Positions 1 to 10,999 of a DNA stretch of 64,000 bases are shown one piece after another; the first letter of the stretch is position 1, and each line of letters begins with the position of its first letter. Below the pieces are notes generated by a model, which did no database searches, was not told the origin of the DNA, and saw only the letters and a list, made by a program, of their open reading frames with translations. The translations under genes were made by a program, and so were the position numbers. Source of the stretch: Casuarina equisetifolia (taxonomy: Eukaryota; Streptophyta; Magnoliopsida; Fagales; Casuarinaceae); NCBI GenBank assembly GCA_028551475.1, contig CM052360.1:4638501-4702500 (forward strand). The letters run 5' to 3'.

Positions 1-811
1 TATTCTTGCCATAAAATATTTTCAGAATCCCGTGTTTGTAATTAGAGTCAAATGATTCTTCAGAGTGAATATACTATGTTTGTCCCACTTATCTCAAAAC
101 CTTTTGATTCTAACAAGTGCCAAGAGATCTACAATAGTAGTATGTTCTCCAAAAAACTTGTAAATGAATTCAAATTAAAATCATTGTTGGGGATCTAGTT
201 ATTTATCATCAAAAGTTAACCAATTTCTAGGCAAAAGCAGAATCCTATTTTCAAGCTTACTTAAATAAGTCAAACAAAAGTCTGTCCAAGGAGGAGAACT
301 CACGGCAGAAGAGCAATTTATGTTGGTAAACCCTCATGAATCACTAGAGAGTGTGTCTTAGCTTTATATTTGGCTTATGGACTTAATCAATTTACAGACA
401 GACTTGAAACATTTCAGTCTGTATTACAGAACAAAAAAATTCTGTTAAAGTGCAAAAGCACTTTTCATTGTTTCAATACTAGAAGTGAACTAATACATAT
501 CTCACTATACAATCATTCCTTCAATCTCTCAGTTATCTATTACAAGAAGAAACAGATGGATAATGGATTGAGGAAAAAGATCCCCCATCCCATCAACGTA
601 TGTAAACACCTACTACTTCTTTTTCATATGCAGATGATAGATCATGATTAAAAGAGAATTCCCTTTTACAAGATACTGGCCTCTAGTTGTACATATATGG
701 TAGGATTAGGACTGTATAGCTAAGCTGGGTGTGTATGTGTAAGTGTGCATGCTTAAAAAAAGTCAACAAAGAAATGTAACTTTCAGATTCTGTCGGGATA
801 GAGATTGCTAC
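1..811 (-). other. Intron of the BBR gene, continuing past the window edge
   Basis: After the exon ending at 812 (donor CAG/GTAGCA) I found no further BBR exon. The next expected segment, which begins with an acidic Asp/Glu/Trp-rich motif and leads into the RING, does not appear here. The short open frame at 370-651 starts from a non-ATG codon and resembles nothing. Confidence 0.6.
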
Positions 812-2244
812 CTGAGAGTTACCACCATGATCCTCCATGTATTCAACTTCCACTGCCAATCCAAACAGTTATCGGAAGATATATACGTTACAAGAGATTA
901 AAAACTTCAGAGATGGAATATATGACGGAGCTATAATTGCCTAGAATACTCACGATCATTTATCCCTGCAAGGGCAAGCAATCTAGCGGCCATTTCTCTC
1001 TCTTCAGCATCCTGCAAGGCTCGTGCATAGGCCTCATCACTCGAATACACAGCTGGGTCGAATTCAATGTTGGGATTGTTATCCTCTCCAGATTCTTCAT
1101 GTGCATGCACATCAAAAGCATCTTCATCATCATCAACACCAAATCCCTCTTCTCCCTCCTCTGCATCCTCCTCCTCCTCATCTTCATCAGCCCCATCAGT
1201 ATCATCATTGGGATCATCAAAATCATCTTCATCATCATGTATATAGCTTCCTGCTTCCCAACTGCCATAATCACTCCCTTCATTGTTCATTCTAAGCATC
1301 ATGTATGCCCTTTCCTAGTCCACAACAACCCAATCGAACCAATTAAATCACATGCATAAAAAGGAAAGATCACAAAACAACAAAGAACGCTCAATTATGA
1401 GTATGAAATCAAAGAGCCTAGCAAGCGGCAATGAGATAAGACACTAACCCCAATTTTTGTGCATCCGAATGGAAAAAGATTACATCGTAGTTTATGTTTA
1501 GTTGCATCAGGTGCAAAGAATCAGAATAAGACGTTTTATTGAGATTTCAAAGGCCAGGAACCAAAACACACAATGTTACCAAGCATCTCCCCCCAACATT
1601 GTCTCGAGGATCAGACAGAACCCAAACTCGCAACTGTGTTTGGATCAACTACGGGATAACTTCCAAGGCACGAAACGACTACCTCATAGGTTATTTTTGA
1701 TTTATGAAAGAAAGACTGAAAAAAAAAAAAAAACCACAAACGACCTAGCAAAATAGTACATCGACCTCACTATATTCCTATCGATAACATTAGTTTCAAC
1801 CAAACTGATTGCAGCTCCGAATTGAGATTCAAACATGAAAAGCAGTTCATTACGCATAATTCAGCATGAAAGCACCCGAGAACAAAATTCAAAAAGAAAG
1901 AAAGGAAAATAAATTGGGCGAGTAGAGGGAGGGACCTGCTCTTGAAGGGTACGAGCTAGAGCGAGGTCAGCATCGACCTGACTGAGATTAGTGAAGGGGG
2001 TTCTTGAGGGCTGACTTGGTTGCTGAGGAGGTTGCTCCACGTCGGATCCACGCCCCTCTTCGTCGCCGCCGCCGTCTTCTTCTTTCCTATCTTCACGTTG
2101 TTCTTGCGGCCGTTCCTCAACGGTCGCATAATCAGGGGTTTCTTCGTGCTCGTGGCTGTCGTTGTTATTGTTGTTGGTGTTTGGTTTGGGCGCTTCAGAA
2201 GCGGCCTCGGCGCTGTTATTATTGGTGTTGTTGCTGTTGTCCAT
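812..2244 (-). CDS. BBR: BIG BROTHER-related RING E3 ubiquitin ligase, 5' part
   Basis: Three exons lie in the window: 1936-2244, 954-1314 and 812-852. Phases agree (309, 361 and 41 nt), giving about 237 residues. The ATG at 2244 is the first in its frame; the open frame upstream has none. An Asn-rich N-terminus (residues 3-30) is followed by TPFTNLSQ and DADLALARTLQEQ, then an acidic stretch (about residues 125-160) and SSDEAYARALQDAEEREMAA. This order matches the plant BIG BROTHER-related family, ubiquitin ligases that limit organ growth. The catalytic RING-H2 domain should lie in exons beyond coordinate 1 and is not seen. All splice sites are GT-AG; the exon 1 donor is the weak CAG/GTCCCT. 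The family assignment is from memory of the Arabidopsis protein and is strong. Whether the ligase is functional cannot be judged without the RING. Confidence 0.9.
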
Positions 2245-2647
2245 GGATAGAAAGCCAAGAGAAGGAAGAAAGGAGGAGCCGAGGGAGTGCAAGAGATCAG
2301 AACAAAAGGCAACCTGGCGGAATAAGGAATTATTCAAGAATCTGTGACGGCGAGAGGCGCAGGTGGTGTTAGGAAACTTGATGTGGAAAAAACTTTGGAA
2401 TGTTTTGAGGGAAACAGAAAACACTCAAAGACGTATGATATACCGTGCGGAAGACTGGGATCGTCCATACTAAGTTGAAAATACGCTTCCCCAAGTAATT
2501 CCCAATCAAACTGAGCCCTGTCAGCAGAAGTTGGTGTCCTCTAGTATTTAAAAGGGACGGTGGGGATGTGCTCTCTCGGTAGGTTCGCGGATGAAACGGA
2601 CGGCTGCGATCCGATGGTCATGCAAAATTAAAAAAAGACGTAGTAGC
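2245..2647. other. BBR upstream region: 5' leader and promoter
   Basis: This stretch lies between the BBR start codon and a tRNA gene. The BBR frame stays open to about 2424 but contains no ATG, so it is treated as 5' leader. I recognise no clear TATA box in the right orientation. Confidence 0.4.
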
Positions 2648-2719
2648 GGGGCATTCCGAGAATTGAACTCGGGACCTCTCGCACCCTAAGCGAGAATCAT
2701 ACCACTAGACCAAATGCCC
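2648..2719 (-). tRNA. tRNA-Pro (anticodon AGG)
   Basis: The minus strand folds as a 72-nt cloverleaf. The acceptor stem is GGGCATT paired with AATGCCC, the D-arm contains the A-box-like TGGTCTAGTGG, and the anticodon stem CTCGC/GCGAG encloses the loop TTAGGGT with anticodon AGG. The T-arm contains GAGTTCAATTC. It has no intron, and no CCA is encoded, as expected for a nuclear gene. It reads proline codons (CCU, and CCC after A-to-I editing of the wobble base). It sits between the BBR promoter and the 3' end of the next minus-strand gene. Confidence 0.95.
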
Positions 2720-3020
2720 TTCGGTGCTCGTCGCAAATTGTCATTTTATCACGGCTTGAACAGGGAGTTTTGAAAAATTAGGACTTCAAAAAGAAATAGG
2801 ACCGAACTGAATGGAAATATTATTATACTACTCGTACGTGCTACCAACGGAGCACGTATATGTGTACATTGTTAGGAATCTTTTTATGATATTCTAAACG
2901 ACACAACAGAAGAGGGACAAAGAAGACACGAAGAGACAAGAGGAAAACGAAAGCCAGAAAATATGACGGCATGCAGACGTCATTTATTTGGACCTCCAGA
3001 TACAAAATGCATCCACGAAT
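2720..3020. other. Intergenic; 3' flank of the next gene
   Basis: No open frame or RNA signal is seen. The higher coordinates probably hold the 3' UTR of the minus-strand gene that ends at 3021. Confidence 0.4.
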
Positions 3021-5360
3021 TCATGTGATAACTTTACGACTGAATTGGCACCACCGATCGTAAGCAAATTGGAGATTCGGCCAATCTGAAGCAGCTATCG
3101 TAAAGTCTTGCAGCCAGTTTGTAAGGATTACTTCCTGATCGGCGGTCGGCAAGCTCGAGAGTACTTCATCTATTGCTCTCTCTACGTCCGTCTTCTCAAA
3201 CCTTGTCAGGACTGGATACGCTAGCCCGTTGCTTGCGTGGCAAAATAGGGGAAGCCAAAACAGCAGCAACCTGAACTTCACTTGGTTCGAAACCACCATG
3301 TCTTGTCCAACGAGCTCTCGACATAGTATGGCTGCATCACAGAGAGAACATTAGTAAAAGTATAAAACTAAGATTCTCGTGAGGTCTTGGCCTAAAATGG
3401 TCTGTGCTCCTTAGGAGCAGGAGGCTGGTATGGAAACCCTTTTCAATCGTGGTCCAAGAGAAAAATTTACCCTATGGAGCCAAACCATAAAGGAAGTCTA
3501 TTAAAATGTGATAACTTATCTGAAAAATTTGAAATAATAGAATAAGAAATTCTTATCACTTATAAAAAATAAATTTAATTTATTCTTAATTCTGATACTA
3601 TACACTATATTAAAGTATGATAACACATTTCAAAATCTTGTGTCATCAAAACCTTAATGTAAATTCATCACTTGTAAGACCATATGTGACAACACCTATC
3701 TTCCACAAAACCCACATTATCTGCACTATTTGTGACCTCATCGACAACAACAAAAACTTGCATACACTAGCACCGTGAATGCAGCTATTAAAGTGATGTC
3801 CGAAATTGATGCGCTGAATGTGGAGAGATGACATTTATTTTTTGACATCGATTTGACAGCTGAGTTGATTATGGAGTTTCTGAGTAGTGCTCACCTAAGA
3901 TCTTGACCATGAAGCCTTGGACCCTGACATTAGCACTTAAAGATAGGGAGGCTAGACCAGAGGCAAAGCTCCATTGCACCAAGGCTTCATCCACAGCTCC
4001 ATAATCCCTAAGCTTAGTTGTTATCCACAACAGCTCCTGTGCCAGCTTCTCTGCCGTAAGCTCCTCCACCTCACCCTCTCTGACTGCTCCCAGTTGCCGC
4101 CTTTTCTGTAACTGGAACGCGCCAGCATTGGACACTGTAGATATTATGGCACTTACGCAAACGCTGAGCCCTTTCACGTAGGACGACAAGACAGACCCCA
4201 TTGGGAGTGCTCGGATTACACGCGAAGTCCACGCGCCAGAGTTGATGTCATCCTCTTCTGCTTCTGTGCGCTCCAGAGCGCGGTGGAGCAGGTTTGACGT
4301 CCGCGAGAATGCTGAAGCGAGCGCCGCATGATTGACGTGGAGAAGCGCGTCGTGGCCGTATCTGGCGTTCTCGTCCATTATCCTCTCAGCCATCGCCATC
4401 GCAAATTGGTATTTCCCAGATGTGGCCGGAATATCATTGAGGAGCGCAAGGACCTACACCGCCACAGTGCATATTCCAAAAAACGTATCAACCACTGAGA
4501 ACACATTGCTTACTTCCGCAGAGACATGATTTGTACGCTTCTATGTTTCGGGTTCACTTCCCCAGAAAGGGGGGCTGGGAACCGACTGCTTTGGTAGGGT
4601 CGTTTAAACAAATTTACGTGGCGTGGCTATTAAGTGTTGCATGCAGTGCACGTGTACTTTAATGCACCCAAATCCGCCGCCTGGCAAGCAGGTGCAACCA
4701 CGCAGTTTAAGGTACAGACACCGAGACTCTAGCTAATCATTTGATTTTTGTCACTGAACTCAAGATTTTGGATTTGAAGGATTTGAGTTCATGAGCAGAT
4801 TTGATGGACCCAAAAACAGAAGTTCCTCTACCATTTCGAAAATAATATAATACTAATTTCAAAATAATATTGCTTAAAGTATTTTGACCTCAATTTTCTA
4901 TCTACTACTTCGAGGGATAGCGCTCAAAGAGAAAGAGATGTAAGCTTACTTGTGAGAGTGCCCTACCAAGGGCTTGGACTGAAGATCTATCAACTCCTTC
5001 GTGAACAACCATATCCAATGAAGGAAAGGAGGACATCAACGACGATGAAAATGACGAGGTTGCTGCTGAGAAGTCCAACGAACCGTGGGACGAGAAGCCG
5101 GCAAGCAAATATTGAGGAGAAGGGACTATGGAGGAAGGGATATAATCCATCAAAACCCTAAGAACCCAGACGGTGACCCAAGTCATTAGCATGACGACGA
5201 ACCGAAAGTGGTCCGTGGCCTTCCACTTCTCCGCCTGTTCAGTTTTGGCCACGGAGACGAGCGTCTTTGCTGCTGCGTTCACCGTCGACATGAAAATGGA
5301 GCTCAAGAGAGATGAAGGCCTGGTTTTGTAGCCATGCGCTATCGCTAGTTCTTTTCCCAT
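3021..5360 (-). CDS. Uncharacterised plant protein, 426 aa, three exons
   Basis: Exons are 4950-5360, 3895-4453 and 3021-3331 (411, 559 and 311 nt; phases 0 and 1 join cleanly). The ATG at 5360 opens MGKELAIAHGYK. Residues about 50-75 hold a hydrophobic stretch (FRFVVMLMTWVTVWVLRVLM) and a second hydrophobic patch (FRLLLFWLPLF) begins about residue 340, so membrane association is possible. The rest looks alpha-helical with many Ala, Leu and Ser. The C-terminus (SSLPTADQEVILTNWLQDF, then a WPNL...WCQFSR motif) faintly recalls the C-terminal region of plant BTB/POZ proteins of the At3g05675 type, but no BTB domain is present. Intact frames and conserved-looking splice sites argue for a real gene. 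The function is unknown. It is divergent from the PPR gene, with 1.1 kb between the two starts. Confidence 0.8.
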
Positions 5361-6503
5361 GGCTGTGGTCGAGGGATTTGCTCTCTGTCCTCAAGATGGT
5401 GTGTGGGAGGAAAGGGTAAAGCAAAGAGTACTTAAATGGGATTTATAGCCAAGTGTTTCAAGAATTCCGTGCAGATGTGGAAAGGTTGTATGTCGGAAGA
5501 ATTGATCTTTGTCTTTTCTGGAAGGCCTCCAAACTGTCAATGACAGTTACTGTTTTGTCAGGATCCGGACCTTCTTTCATAGTTTACTTCGAGACGAAGA
5601 GTTCCTTTGCCTATGGATCTATCCGAAAACCTATTGACTCGCCGCTATCCGTCATGTTCCAGAATATGGAGATCGAAGAACGAAACATAGGTAAAATGAT
5701 TTAGAAAGAAGGGGAAATAAAGAAAAAGGTAGATGAATTAGGACAAGAAAGTGAGGAAAAAAATGACATTTAATAATAAAAATTTGATGCTTTAAGAATT
5801 TTGTTGCAACTACCATTTTATGTTGGTACGTGTTTAAAAATTATGTTAGATTAACTGAAGAACATTACTTGAAAACATATTTAGAAATTGTTTTTCATTT
5901 TTGGAGAAATATGTTCAAATCGTTTATATTAATCTATGTTTAAGGTATGAGGTTGATTTTTGATTACAAATAATCAAAATTGAACAAAAAATTAACCGTA
6001 AATCTACATTTAATGCACTAAAAAAATTATAAAGAATATTGAAGCGGTCATATCATCACTCACTATATGCACCTTTATGATTGTATATTTCTTTTTGTAA
6101 GTATGAAATTAATATTTTTTAAGAAAGGGCATACATAAACATTCATAATATTACAGTGTACATAGGTAAAAACCAAACGTTTGTATTTTTTTCCAATGGA
6201 CCATCTTTATTGTATGTTTGCCTTTAAAACAAAAATATATTACAAATATTAAAAAAAAAAAAAAAAGCTGAGAGTCTCATGGTCCATCACTTTGTCACTA
6301 TATCCATTATCATTGAACAGAACAAGCCCAAGTGATTCAGTTCCTGAATTAGGCCAAATTGTCTGCAGGCCCAAGGGCTGTTTAATGCATGTTCTTGGTC
6401 TTGTTACCTCGGGTATTTGACATGCCTTTTCCCTCCAATCCGTCACGCGTTTGGGAGTGTTCCACCGACGGCTTTGTCTGTTGTTGTGTTTCACTGTCAG
6501 TAA
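5361..6503. promoter_or_regulatory. Shared divergent promoter region with site-II-like GGCCCA motif
   Basis: This 1.1-kb AT-rich spacer separates two divergent start codons (5360 minus, 6504 plus). A GGCCCA element at about 6368-6373, with a GCCCAAG nearby at about 6325, resembles site II elements common in promoters of plant organellar and housekeeping genes, including PPR genes. A run of about 16 A lies at 6251-6266. Promoter function is inferred from position. Confidence 0.4.
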
Positions 6504-8129
6504 ATGTTGAATGCGTCATGTTGTAGAAATGCCAATGGAAACCAAAATTTGAAGACGATTCTTGATCAATGCAAATCGATGCTTGAACTGAAGAGAATAC
6601 ATGCTCTCGTAATCACTCTTGGTCTCTCCCAAGATGACCATTATGTGTCAAAAATTCTTTCTTTCTCTGCACTTGCTGATTGGGGTGACGTTGAGTATTC
6701 GTACCGGATATTTTCACAGCTTTCCAGTCCAAGAACTTTTTATTGGAACACGGTCGTCAGAGGCTACTCAAACAGCAGGAATCCAAATCCTTCGATATCA
6801 GTTTTTGTTAAAATGTTGCGTGCTGGGGTCCCACCGGATTACTTGACGTACCCTTTTCTTATTAAGGCGTCGGCGCGCCTTTTGAAGCGGGAAGTTGGGG
6901 CAGCGGTGCATGCTCATGTCGAGAAAACTGGGTTTGAGTCTGATAAGTTTATTCAGAATTCTTTGATTCACATGTATGCCTCTTGCCGGGACATCGTGTA
7001 TGCTCGTCGGATATTTGATGGAATGCTGTCAAGAAACTTAGTTTCGTGGAATTCAATGCTTGACGGCTATTTAAAGTGTGGGGACATGAATTCTGCACGC
7101 GAAGTGTTTGAGTTGATGTCGGAGCGGGATGTTGTGTCATGGAGCTCTTTGATTGATGGACATGTTAAGAGTGGGGAGCACAGGGAGGCCATTGATTGGT
7201 TTGAAAAAATGCGTGAGGCGGGGCCCAAAGCCAATGAGGTTACCATGGTGAGTGTTTTATGTGCTTGTGCGCACTTAGGTGCACTTGAGCGGGGGAGGAT
7301 GATGCATCGGTACATCATGGATCATGGGTTGCCTTTAACTTTAGTCTTGCAAACTTCTCTTGTGGACATGTATGCAAAATGTGGGGCAATAGAGGAGGCT
7401 TTAATTGTCTTTCATGGGGTTCCAATGCATCGAACGGATGTATTGATTTGGAATGCAATAATTGGAGGGCTGGCAACACATGGATTTATCACAGAGTCAC
7501 TGGAATTGTTCACCAAAATGCGAAGTGTTGGCGTCGCCCCGGATGAGATTACATTCTTGTGCTTGTTAACTGCCTGTGCGCATGGAGGATTAGTGAAGCA
7601 AGCATGGCATTTGTTTGAGTGTCTCTACGAACATGGCAAGACACCTAAGAGTGAGCACTGTGCTTGCATGGTAGACGTGCTGGCTCGTGCAGGGCAATTG
7701 GCAGAGGCATATCAATTTATAATTCAAATGCCCATGGAGCCAACCGCTTCAATGTTAGGTGCTCTACTTAGCGGGTGTATGAACCATGGTAAATTAGATG
7801 TTGCTGAAATAGTTGGAAAGAAGCTTATAGAGTTGGAGCCGGATCATGATGGTAGATATATTGGCCTTTCAAATATTTATGCATTTGATAAGCGTTGGGA
7901 TGACTCAAGAACCATGAGAGAAGCCATGGAGAGGAGAGGGGTGAAGAAATCTCCTGGGCATAGTTTTGTGGAGATCTTCGGAGCACTTCATAGGTTCATA
8001 GCCCAGGATAAAACACATCCTGACTCAGAACAAATCTATGTGATGCTGAAGTTTATTATAAGGCAAATCAAACATGAGACTAGTTATGAAGACCAAGAGT
8101 ATTCTCTGTACTACATGAAAGATGTCTGA
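6504..8129 (+). CDS. PLS-class pentatricopeptide repeat protein, E/E+ type (At5g08305-like)
   Basis: A single uninterrupted exon encodes 541 aa from the ATG at 6504. Intronless structure is typical of plant PPR genes. Tandem PPR motifs of P, L and S type run from about residue 70 to 430, for example FYWNTVVRGYSNSRNPN, NLVSWNSMLDGYLKCGDM, DVVSWSSLIDGHVKSGEH and DVLIWNAIIGGLATHGF. The E and E+ domains follow, containing GRYIGLSNIYA, VKKSPGHSFVEI and HRFIAQDKTHPDSEQI. No DYW deaminase domain is present. Overall layout and length match the Arabidopsis protein At5g08305 (about 530 aa) as I remember it. PLS-E proteins bind organellar RNA one base per repeat and usually specify C-to-U editing, recruiting a DYW deaminase in trans. 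The target transcript cannot be read by eye, and the organelle is uncertain because the N-terminus is not a textbook transit peptide. Confidence 0.93.
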   Translation: MLNASCCRNANGNQNLKTILDQCKSMLELKRIHALVITLGLSQDDHYVSKILSFSALADWGDVEYSYRIFSQLSSPRTFYWNTVVRGYSNSRNPNPSISVFVKMLRAGVPPDYLTYPFLIKASARLLKREVGAAVHAHVEKTGFESDKFIQNSLIHMYASCRDIVYARRIFDGMLSRNLVSWNSMLDGYLKCGDMNSAREVFELMSERDVVSWSSLIDGHVKSGEHREAIDWFEKMREAGPKANEVTMVSVLCACAHLGALERGRMMHRYIMDHGLPLTLVLQTSLVDMYAKCGAIEEALIVFHGVPMHRTDVLIWNAIIGGLATHGFITESLELFTKMRSVGVAPDEITFLCLLTACAHGGLVKQAWHLFECLYEHGKTPKSEHCACMVDVLARAGQLAEAYQFIIQMPMEPTASMLGALLSGCMNHGKLDVAEIVGKKLIELEPDHDGRYIGLSNIYAFDKRWDDSRTMREAMERRGVKKSPGHSFVEIFGALHRFIAQDKTHPDSEQIYVMLKFIIRQIKHETSYEDQEYSLYYMKDV

Positions 8130-10999
8130 GAATATTGCAATCAATCTTGATGAAGTTCATAAAAAATGAAACTTTTTTTTAATCCAATGAAGTTAAGAAA
8201 AGGACATTGAAAAGTCACTATTAAATTTTCTTATGGATTTGATAGCACATATTCTGAGTAAAAGGTTATACTGCTTGCAAGGGAGATTAGAGGAGTTTAA
8301 ATGAAGTTTTCCATACATTGATCTGATGTCCCACACTTTTTGAAGTAGTAGCACCTTAGTTTAGGGTGTTCACTCAAGAAATCTATAGAATCAATAATTT
8401 TTTTCGCTGGGTATGTTTTCTCTGAAAGGGTAAACAACAGCTTATGAAAAAAATAAAAATTTAATAAGGATAACCAGTTTGCTTAATGATTTTGTTCCAA
8501 ATTATCTCTTTGCTTTTCTGTGACATCGAGAGAGTCACTATGCACTATTTACTGGCATTCTGTGGATGAGATGCATCAGAAAGGTGAAAATTTGGAGCCA
8601 CTGGGTAACCTCAGTCTGTTGAATATAGTTGTTTCCTATTTGGTCTACAGAGCAGTGCATGTGCTGACTGTTTCATTGTAGCTTTAAGTTCCAGGTCTTA
8701 TTTTTAAAAATATTTAACAAAAGCTTTCTATCTTCTACGGTAGATATATACTTGGATTTTAATTGTGTGGGTATTGATTCTAATTTCTTATGACCTTTTC
8801 CATGTAATTTCTACATCTATAAATTAGATGGTTCACTTTGCAAACCTGTTAGCATCTGATGGAAATTGAAAACAGTTAGCTGATGTTTGCTATGGGAGAA
8901 TACTGGTTTTTACTTTGTTTTCTTTTTTCCCATTTGTTGAGACAATAAGTTTGAAATCACAATATTTTGAATTTTCTATACACGGACAGTTATAAAACAC
9001 ATATACACATATTTAATAGAACTAACCTTACATCGGCTTTCTTGGGCAGGGCAGGTTGCCTTAAGCTTTGTTTCAAGGGCAAGGAAGCCTTCTATTGGGT
9101 TTCCGTAGTCAATGTCTACATCCTGAAGCATAGCACTCTAGTTTCAGTCTTTGACATTAGATATATGAGGGGACTGATGCTATTTTGTATTAAAACAAGT
9201 CAATCAAAAAGAAATTTTTTTATCACTTTTTCTCAATTTTACTCTAGTTACGACCAATCTGCATATAGAGAGAAAAGTTGATGCTAGAAAAGTTTCTTCA
9301 TGTAGGACACTAATGATGGTAATTCCTCATATAAACTATGACGTCGGGTATTGTTCAAGTGATCTTTTTCAGGAGTTGAGGGCCATGTACTGGAGCTAGA
9401 CTTTCGGAAACAGTTAGACGAAGAATTTATGATCCTCTTTGTTGGATCACTACTGTCTGTGTCTTGGTAATTTTCTGGGGATCCCACATACATGTACAAC
9501 TACACATCATGTATATAATTGTAATCTGCATTGTGCTTTATACATCCTTCAGAATTCTTGTTCCTAGGAGAACCACTCATGACTTGTATGTGTTGTATTG
9601 ATGACGAAAAGAATGTCGATTTAGAAAAATTCTGTTGTTAGGTCACGGGATTCTGAATCTTGATACGATTATGATGGAAATTATTGCATAAATTGCATTC
9701 TTCGTTTGAATATAATTGTTAAATCCATTAAATTTTTATATATATGCATACCTTGCTGTACAAAGTGGAAGGTACTTTTAGGGATTGAAATTTTTGATAG
9801 AGTATGTTTCCTTTTATAAACATCATAAACATATCATGTTACTTAATGCTTACGCTTATGCATTGATTAATCTCTTTGTGATTAATGCAATACATGAATA
9901 ATGGCTAGAGCAAATGTTCTCCCCAGCATCAAAGTTCATAAACAGAGGAAAAATAGTTATTTCCAATCAGGTTGCTCTTACAGGAGCCACCTCGCTCTGC
10001 ATCCTCATTCAGGAATAGCATGTCTTGTTGACTGACATCCTCGACTTCTTTTTTCTGTTAAAACATGTTCTGGCGAGATGAAAACACAATACTACTCATC
10101 CACACCAGACTGCTTTCATATAAATCTGGCGTGGAAATGAAAGCAAAGTCGTTTCTTTCTAAGTTTAGATTGACTTCTTTATACACATATTTTTCTGACA
10201 AAATCTAATCGTAGTGGAGAGAATTCAAGTTAAAGTAGTTTATGGTTTGTTTAGTTGGCTTTAAAACTTGCTGCAATGAGAGGTTTTATGATTTCATTTT
10301 TCTGACAGAAGAATACCCCAATTGATTTGCTCACTTCAATTTTGGGGTTTTAGTGTAGCTAGACAGTATTGTTGAAGCTTAACTGAGCATGCTTCTAAGA
10401 ATATGATTGTTCTTTAATGACACTTTCTGGATTTCTGCTATAAATATTTCCCGAATTAAGATTCTTAGGTTGAGAATAGTTGAATTTTAGGTATTTTCTT
10501 TTCTTTATAGTCTCCAGTAAATCAAAAATGAAAAAGAAATTCCAAGTCATTGTTATGCCACATAGAGAGATGAATTGAGAAGTTAAAGTGGAGCAGAAGC
10601 AATATCGTTAAACAGCAGTATCATTTGACATAGGTTTGTCCTCACTAATATAATAGAAACCTTAAAGACAAGCTAGAGTCAATCCCTTGCAATAAGGCTA
10701 GAGTAATTTCAAAGACACACATAAAGTTTTAGTCAAATTAACTAGGTTCAGAGAAGTTATATAGAAACTCCCATACGAGTAACATCCAGTAGAGATTGAA
10801 AGCCTTCATCTAGATAACAATGTGAAACTATTGTCCCTTCGTCCCCTCCTCCATGCGAGAAACCCATCTCACTGCAAAGTCATCGATTAACAGGCATATA
10901 AAGAGAATACGGTAACACTCTTTTAACTTGTAACGATAGAGAAAGAAGATGAACTAAAACGCTAATGATTATACCATACCATTGAGAGAGAGACGAAAG
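8130..10999. other. Gene-free interval of about 2.9 kb
   Basis: The first few hundred bases are probably the PPR 3' UTR, and the last few hundred the 3' UTR of the MADS-box gene ending at 11000. Between them I see only AT-rich unique-looking DNA. A short plus-strand open stretch at about 9370-9470 (reading EGHVLELDFRKQLDEEF) looks coding-like but has no start, splice context or known relative. Confidence 0.45.

Noticed and set aside
937-1359. Plus-strand open frames of 90-140 aa over the BBR exon
   Set aside because: They are antisense to an acidic Asp/Glu-repeat exon; the hydrophobic or His-rich translation is a by-product of GAT/GAA repeats.
1936-2424. Longer BBR N-terminus resembling a transit peptide
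   Set aside because: The frame is open but its first codon is GTG and no ATG occurs before 2244. Family members begin near the Asn-rich segment.
8967-9499. Small frames on both strands after the PPR gene
   Set aside because: Short, mutually overlapping, without a start context or recognisable family. One coding-like piece is noted in the interval entry only.
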